Shown: positions 5,144 through 8,891 of the stretch, piece by piece
Layout of the letters: each line of letters starts with the position of its first letter
How positions within the stretch are numbered: position 1 is the stretch's first letter
Source of the DNA: an uncultured Verrucomicrobiota bacterium
Lineage (GTDB): Bacteria > Verrucomicrobiota > Kiritimatiellia > RFP12 > UBA1067
Direction: 5' to 3'
NCBI GenBank assembly: GCA_945947925.1
Contig: CAMEZU010000058.1
Coordinates: 1-8,891 of the forward strand
DNA length: 8,891 nt
Position numbers and translations under genes: made by a program
Notes under the pieces: generated by a model
The model's input: the letters and a program-made list of their open reading frames with translations, nothing else
Databases searched by the model: none
What the model was told of the DNA's origin: nothing

Positions 5144-7036
5144 CACCTCCGTCTCGGAGAGGGAGAAGAGCGTCACCTTGACGCCGGTCGGGGCAAGGGT
5201 CTTGCGGACGATCTCGAGCCATTCGGGCGTCACGACGCAGGCGATGACAACGGCGTCGACGTTCAGCCGGTTGATGATCTCGGGGGCGTCGAGGAGCGTG
5301 CCCTCGATGCGGATGCCGCCGATCTGCTGTCCGCGCAGCAGGATGTCGTCGTCGATGATGCCGACGATCATGCGCTCGTTAGCGGACGTCGTGCGCACGA
5401 GCTCGCGGCGGAAGGTGCGGTACCGGAGGCCCGCCCCGTAGACGAGGATGCGCGAGACGTCCTTGCGTCCCCGCAGCTGCGTGCAGTCGAGGGCGTAGAA
5501 GATGTCGCGGATGACGGGACGGCAGACGCGGAGCGCGGACAGGAAGATGAACGAGAGCATCATGTAGCCCGCGGTGAAGCTCACGATGTCCGGCGTTTTG
5601 ATCGACGGCAGGAAGTAGACGGCCGCCCCGCTCACCAGCGCGCCGAAGAAGCAGGCGACGAGCAGCCGCAGGAAGTTCGAGAGCATCGCGCGCGACCAGA
5701 CCGTCGAATAGGCCTTGAAGAGGTAGAGGAAGACGATCGTCGTGAACACGCGGATCATCAGACCGAGGCGGAGGTTCAGCCCGGTGTCCTTGACCTCCTC
5801 CATCAGGACGAGTAGCAGGAAGACGGCCGTCAGCAGCGCGACGTCGCAGGCCAGCAGGAGCGGCACCGCGACCTTCGCCCAGCGCCGCCGCGTCCGCGTG
5901 CTGTGGTCGCGCGCGATCTTGTTGAGGAGACGTCCTGCGTCGTAGATCTCGATGCGCGCCATGTTCTTGAAGATGACCGTGCAGCCGAAGGCGACCGCCA
6001 GGAGCCAGAGTCCCGCGGTACGCGACTGAAGCGACATCGCCACGAGACCGAACGCCACGCCGGCCGCGGTGATCGCGTAGAGCGTCCACGCCGCCTTGCG
6101 CTGGTTGAGGCCGACAGCTCGAAGAATGCGGTGGTGCAGGTGGTCGGAGTCCGCCGTCATCACCTTGTCGTTGCCGGCGGCGGAGGCGTCGCGCCGGCGG
6201 AGGAGGTGGCGGATCGACCGGCGGACGATCGCAAGCGACGTGTCGAAGATCGGCACGCCCATCGCCAGCAACGGCACGCCGACCGAGACGAGGAACGAGT
6301 TCGGCGCCTGCGAGACGAGCGGCAGGACCGCCATCGTGAAGCCGATGTACATCGAGCCGCAGTCCCCGAGAAAGACGCTCGCCGGATTGTAGTTGTAGCG
6401 GAGAAAGCCGGCAAGCCCGCCCGCGAAGGCGAAGTAGAAGAGCGTCTGCTGGGCATTGCCGACGATGAAGAGCGTTCCGGCCATGCCCAGGGTCGCGATG
6501 AGCGCGATGCCCGACGCCAGGCCGTCGAGGCCGTCGATCAGGTTGAAGGCGTTGATCGCGCCCGTGATCCAGAACACCGTCAGCAGGCAGTCGATCCAGG
6601 CCGGCAGCTCCGGCCAGAGCCGGCAGAACCCGAGTCCCGCCCAGCCCCACGCGAGCGCCGCCGCCACGAGCTGCCCGAGGAGCTTCGCCTTGGGCGGCAG
6701 GCTCCACTTGTCGTCCGCATAGCCAAGCGCGACGACACCGCAGGCGATGGCGACGAGCCGCCAGTAAACCTCCGGCGCGATGCCGTCGGCCTGAATCGGC
6801 GGACGGCCCGTGCAGAACGTGAAGACCGAATAGGAGAGGATGACGCCCAGGAAAAGCGCCAGACCGCCGCCGCGCGGAATCGGCACCGTGTTGATGCGGC
6901 GCGGATCGGGCTTGTCCACCATGCCGATGCGGCGGTTGAACTCGCGGACGAACGGCGTCAGCACGAGCGTCAGGAGAAACGCCCCGCCGAAGGCGATCAG
7001 GTAGTGGACGGATTTCGCGGCCAGCGTCTGGATCAT
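5141..7036 (-). CDS. WecA-type polyprenyl-phosphate GlcNAc-1-P transferase with PglF-like C-terminal extension
   Basis: This 631-residue integral membrane protein has two parts. Residues 1-360 are a complete MraY/WecA/TagO-family transferase: RRINTVPIPRGGG (46-58), DDKWSLPPKAKLLGQ (108-122) with the Mg-binding aspartate pair, NAFNLIDGLDGLASG (162-176), FLGDCGS (222-228), and DSDHLHHR (296-303). The family moves HexNAc-1-phosphate from UDP-sugar to undecaprenyl phosphate, the first step of O-antigen, exopolysaccharide or teichoic-acid synthesis. Residues 386-505 add about four membrane segments. Residues 528-631 resemble the nucleotide-binding-like domain ahead of the SDR domain in PglF/WbpM/CapD dehydratases (ILVYGAG 530-536; VGIIDDD 558-564). 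No SDR catalytic domain follows, and the gene ends cleanly. ATG 7036 was chosen because AGGGGG lies 8 bases upstream and the first membrane segment starts there. It overlaps the exosortase stop as ATGA, implying translational coupling. The sugar substrate is inferred. Confidence 0.93.
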   Translation of the reverse strand: MIQTLAAKSVHYLIAFGGAFLLTLVLTPFVREFNRRIGMVDKPDPRRINTVPIPRGGGLALFLGVILSYSVFTFCTGRPPIQADGIAPEVYWRLVAIACGVVALGYADDKWSLPPKAKLLGQLVAAALAWGWAGLGFCRLWPELPAWIDCLLTVFWITGAINAFNLIDGLDGLASGIALIATLGMAGTLFIVGNAQQTLFYFAFAGGLAGFLRYNYNPASVFLGDCGSMYIGFTMAVLPLVSQAPNSFLVSVGVPLLAMGVPIFDTSLAIVRRSIRHLLRRRDASAAGNDKVMTADSDHLHHRILRAVGLNQRKAAWTLYAITAAGVAFGLVAMSLQSRTAGLWLLAVAFGCTVIFKNMARIEIYDAGRLLNKIARDHSTRTRRRWAKVAVPLLLACDVALLTAVFLLLVLMEEVKDTGLNLRLGLMIRVFTTIVFLYLFKAYSTVWSRAMLSNFLRLLVACFFGALVSGAAVYFLPSIKTPDIVSFTAGYMMLSFIFLSALRVCRPVIRDIFYALDCTQLRGRKDVSRILVYGAGLRYRTFRRELVRTTSANERMIVGIIDDDILLRGQQIGGIRIEGTLLDAPEIINRLNVDAVVIACVVTPEWLEIVRKTLAPTGVKVTLFSLSETEV

Positions 7037-8727
7037 CGGATCAACCCCCTCAGGGACTCCAGCGCCGCAGCGAGCCGCCTCTCGTCCGCCTCGTTCAGCA
7101 TCACCGTGACCATCGCCCAGCGGTCGGCGCGGTTGAAGACGCACCGGTCCCAGACGTCACGCCAGATGCGGGCGACGTGCGAATCCGTCCGGTAGCCGTC
7201 CTGGTTGAAGAAGGTGTAGGCGAAGAGCGACGCCGGACGGCCGCCTTTCTCATGGAGCGGAATGAGCCGCCAGTCGAGGTCGCCCACGCGGAGGGTCCGC
7301 GACTCGCCCATCTCGAAGCCGTGCGACGGCAGGCAGAGCTCGGGACGGTGCAGAGACCCCTTGTTCGCCCCGCTCACGACCGTCGACGCGGCGAAGGCGA
7401 CGATCGCATCGCGCTGGTGCGCCAGACGCCCCGCCTCCTCGGCGACGGCCCGGCGCTCCGCCTCGAGCGAAGCCCGCCCGCCGGAGGCCTTCCGCTCCGC
7501 CTCCAGCTTCAGCCACTCCGCCTCAAGCTCGGCCAGCCGGCGGCTCGTCTCGACATACGCCGCGACCTGGTCCGCCGGCACGTACGTGCGCTTCGACAAC
7601 GTCGCCCCGACCAGCAGGTTCGTCTCCGCGGCAGACGGCGAGACGGGAACGCCGACATAGTCCGCCCCGCCGACGGACAACGTCTCGGGCAACGCTGCGG
7701 ACGGCGCCCGCTGAACGATCGGATCGGGCGTCAGCGCCTGATAGGCCATGACCGGCACAAGCAACGCCAGAACGACCGCCGGCACTGCGAACGCCCGACG
7801 GCCGCACGCCGATCCGGCGGCGACATCGCCGGGAGAGGCGTCCGCCTCGGAACGCGCCGACTCCCCCTTCCGCGCGCACAGGCGGTCCAGCCCGCCGCTC
7901 GCCACGATCAGCAGGCCGAGCGCGACCAGAAAGACGAGATAACCGGAAAGGTCGTGGTACGTGCCGATCGCAAACGCCGGATCCCACGCCTTCGCCACCA
8001 CGCAGATCGACATGATGCGCATCACGTTGCCGACGATCGCCAGCGGAATCGCCAGGGCGAACAGCACGCCGCGACGCCACCAGGTCGGCTGCGCGAAATA
8101 GCCGTAACCCGCCGACAGCGCCATCAGCGCGAAAATCGACCGAAGCCCGCTGCACGGATTCGCGATGTCGATGACGAACACCTGCCCGTCCACGATCAGG
8201 TCCGGCAGCGAGATGACATTGCCCTGACGGGCGATCTCCATCCCGAAGCCGGACAGGATCCCGGACGCCATCGCGCTCACAAGAATCCGCAGATGCACCG
8301 TGATCAGCGACAGGAACGACGCAAGCGGCATGCAGAACAGCAGGAAGAGCGCCGGGAAGAGGACGCGCTTCGCCGTCTCACGTCCGAAGACGGCCCACGG
8401 CACCAGCACCAGCAGCGCCACGAACGCGAGAAGCTCGAACCGCACCTGAAGCCCGCGAGCGCCCAGCAGGCCGACGAACAGCACCGGCAGCAACCAGGGC
8501 AGCGCCCACGCCGACGGCGAGCCGAACGAGCGCCTCAGCTTCTCCCGCTCTGTCCACAGGACGTAAAGCGAGAAGAGCGGCACATACCAGCCAAACGAAA
8601 GATCCTCCTCCGGCGCGGAAAATACGCCGGGCAGATGACTGAACAACATCGCCCTGAACCCGACGGCTATGGCGACGAACGCCCCCGCCAGCATCCAAAG
8701 CCGAATCTTCAACGCCTTGTCTTTCAT
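7033..8727 (-). CDS. Exosortase fused to EpsI-type domain
   Basis: This is a 564-residue membrane protein. Residues 1-280 form a multi-pass exosortase/archaeosortase domain with the expected catalytic triad: Cys192 in NPCSGLRS (190-197), Arg237 in GNVMRI (233-238) and His258 in YHDLSGYLVF (257-266). These enzymes cleave PEP-CTERM-like C-terminal sorting signals and usually accompany exopolysaccharide genes. After a linker (281-312) and another membrane segment (about 313-330) comes an EpsI/DUF3485-like domain whose signature HRPELCLPSHG is at 460-470. EpsI fusion to exosortase is known. Unusual here is a charged, coiled-coil-like insert at about 388-442, rich in E, A, L and R, between the two halves of the EpsI domain. 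The gene follows its own promoter and overlaps the next gene by 4 bases. The start is fixed by the promoter and the first membrane segment. An AGGCGG (8733-8738) lies before it but may be outside the transcript. No target protein with a sorting tail is in the window. Confidence 0.93.
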   Translation of the reverse strand: MKDKALKIRLWMLAGAFVAIAVGFRAMLFSHLPGVFSAPEEDLSFGWYVPLFSLYVLWTEREKLRRSFGSPSAWALPWLLPVLFVGLLGARGLQVRFELLAFVALLVLVPWAVFGRETAKRVLFPALFLLFCMPLASFLSLITVHLRILVSAMASGILSGFGMEIARQGNVISLPDLIVDGQVFVIDIANPCSGLRSIFALMALSAGYGYFAQPTWWRRGVLFALAIPLAIVGNVMRIMSICVVAKAWDPAFAIGTYHDLSGYLVFLVALGLLIVASGGLDRLCARKGESARSEADASPGDVAAGSACGRRAFAVPAVVLALLVPVMAYQALTPDPIVQRAPSAALPETLSVGGADYVGVPVSPSAAETNLLVGATLSKRTYVPADQVAAYVETSRRLAELEAEWLKLEAERKASGGRASLEAERRAVAEEAGRLAHQRDAIVAFAASTVVSGANKGSLHRPELCLPSHGFEMGESRTLRVGDLDWRLIPLHEKGGRPASLFAYTFFNQDGYRTDSHVARIWRDVWDRCVFNRADRWAMVTVMLNEADERRLAAALESLRGLIR

Positions 8728-8738
8728 TATTGCCGCCT

Positions 8739-8767
8739 ATTATATCAAAAGCGGGAAGACATATCAA
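8739..8767 (-). promoter_or_regulatory. Strong sigma70-type promoter for the exosortase operon
   Basis: Minus-strand TTGATA (8762-8767) and TATAAT (8739-8744) are spaced by 17 bp. The -10 is perfect and the -35 matches 5 of 6. It lies downstream of the tRNA terminator and 11 bases before the exosortase ATG, so it should drive the exosortase-transferase pair. The predicted start of transcription, near 8732, leaves a leader of only about 5 bases. Confidence 0.8.
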
Positions 8768-8780
8768 AGGCGGGGAAGGC
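8742..8780. repeat. Imperfect direct repeat overlapping the exosortase promoter
   Basis: ATATCAAAAGCGGGAAGAC (8742-8760) is followed without a gap by ATATCAAAGGCGGGGAAGGC (8761-8780). The two differ by two substitutions and one inserted G. On the coding strand each copy ends in TTGATAT: one supplies the -35 and the other runs into the -10. This could be a two-site operator for a repressor binding one DNA face, or simply a local duplication. Confidence 0.7.
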
Positions 8781-8781
8781 G

Positions 8782-8813
8782 GAAAAAAGAAAAGCCCCGA
8801 TTTCTCGGGGTTT
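8782..8813 (-). terminator. Rho-independent terminator of the tRNA-Tyr transcript
   Basis: In the minus direction, stem CCCCGA (8805-8810) pairs with TCGGGG (8795-8800) around a four-base GAAA loop. The stem can extend by A-T and G-T pairs, and it is followed by the T-rich tract CTTTTCTTTTTTC (8782-8794). It begins 9 bases after the tRNA CCA end and isolates the tRNA from the exosortase promoter. Confidence 0.9.
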
Positions 8814-8821
8814 CCATTGAA

Positions 8822-8891
8822 TGGTGGTGAGGCAAGGATTCGAACCTTGGAAGGCGTAAGCCAGCAGATTTACAGTCTGCCCTCGTTGACC
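8822..8891 (-). tRNA. tRNA-Tyr (GTA), 5' end outside window
   Basis: Read on the minus strand, the anticodon arm is GCAGA-CTGTAAA-TCTGC with anticodon GTA (8871-8873). A long class II variable region follows, as expected for bacterial tRNA-Tyr. The T arm is CAAGG-TTCGAAT-CCTTG, and the acceptor 3' strand CCTCACC ends in discriminator A and an encoded CCA (8822-8824). About 13-16 bases of the 5' acceptor stem and D arm are beyond the right edge. A terminator follows it. Confidence 0.96.

Noticed and set aside
5141..5300. Frameshift that removed an SDR catalytic domain from the transferase fusion
   Set aside because: No remnant of an SDR domain is readable in any frame between the stop and the malic enzyme; the gap is only repeats.
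7037..7144. N-terminal extension of the transferase from ATG 7144
   Set aside because: It lies inside the exosortase gene, is Arg-rich and lacks membrane character; ATG 7036 has AGGGGG and the first membrane segment.
5903..7195. 430-codon plus-strand open frame opposite the transferase
   Set aside because: Antisense shadow of a gene with all WecA motifs; Arg/Glu-rich with no family resemblance.
8792..8815. Terminator acting on the plus strand
   Set aside because: The hairpin is followed on that strand by only three T and then mixed sequence, and no plus-strand gene leads into it; the long T-tract is on the minus side.
7177..8820. 547-codon open frame on the plus strand opposite the exosortase
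   Set aside because: Same cause; the product is rich in R, Q, H and D with no recognisable domain, and it runs through the promoter and terminator region.

Overview
The window is a compact, GC-rich bacterial chromosome segment in which every supported gene lies on the minus strand. Reading in the direction of transcription (high to low coordinates), it contains the 3' part of a tRNA-Tyr with its terminator; a strong sigma70-type promoter; an exosortase fused to an EpsI-type domain; a WecA-type polyprenyl-phosphate GlcNAc-1-P transferase with an unusual C-terminal extension; a short-form malic enzyme; a secreted GH84 beta-N-acetylglucosaminidase; a membrane protein of unknown function with an EF-hand loop; and the first codons of pyrH (UMP kinase) behind its own promoter. 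No phage, IS element, CRISPR array or rRNA was seen.

The organism cannot be named from this sequence. High GC, a fused exosortase/EpsI, a WecA-type transferase, a secreted mucin/glycan-type hexosaminidase and the style of the EF-hand membrane protein would fit a member of the PVC superphylum (Kiritimatiellota, Lentisphaerota or Verrucomicrobiota), perhaps from gut. That is inference.

Layout: 1-109 pyrH start and promoter; 110-1759 EF-hand membrane protein; 1817-3703 GH84; 3759-5057 malic enzyme; 5141-7036 GlcNAc-1-P transferase fusion; 7033-8727 exosortase-EpsI; 8728-8821 promoter, direct repeat and tRNA terminator; 8822-8891 tRNA-Tyr. The exosortase and transferase genes overlap by 4 bases and form a clear two-gene unit for surface polysaccharide or envelope biogenesis: the transferase would start glycans on undecaprenyl phosphate, and the exosortase would process sorted surface proteins. 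Malic enzyme and GH84 have no evident pathway link to that pair or to each other.

The most unusual signal is in the gaps. All three gaps between non-overlapping genes in 1760-5140 are filled largely by short tandem arrays with a period of about 7 or 8 bases. Each array has a different unit, yet each places stop codons in all three frames of one strand. There are four arrays, two of them in the gap before the malic enzyme, separated by a 10-bp palindrome. The two recognisable promoters (pyrH and exosortase) also lie so close to their start codons that leaderless or near-leaderless mRNAs are predicted.
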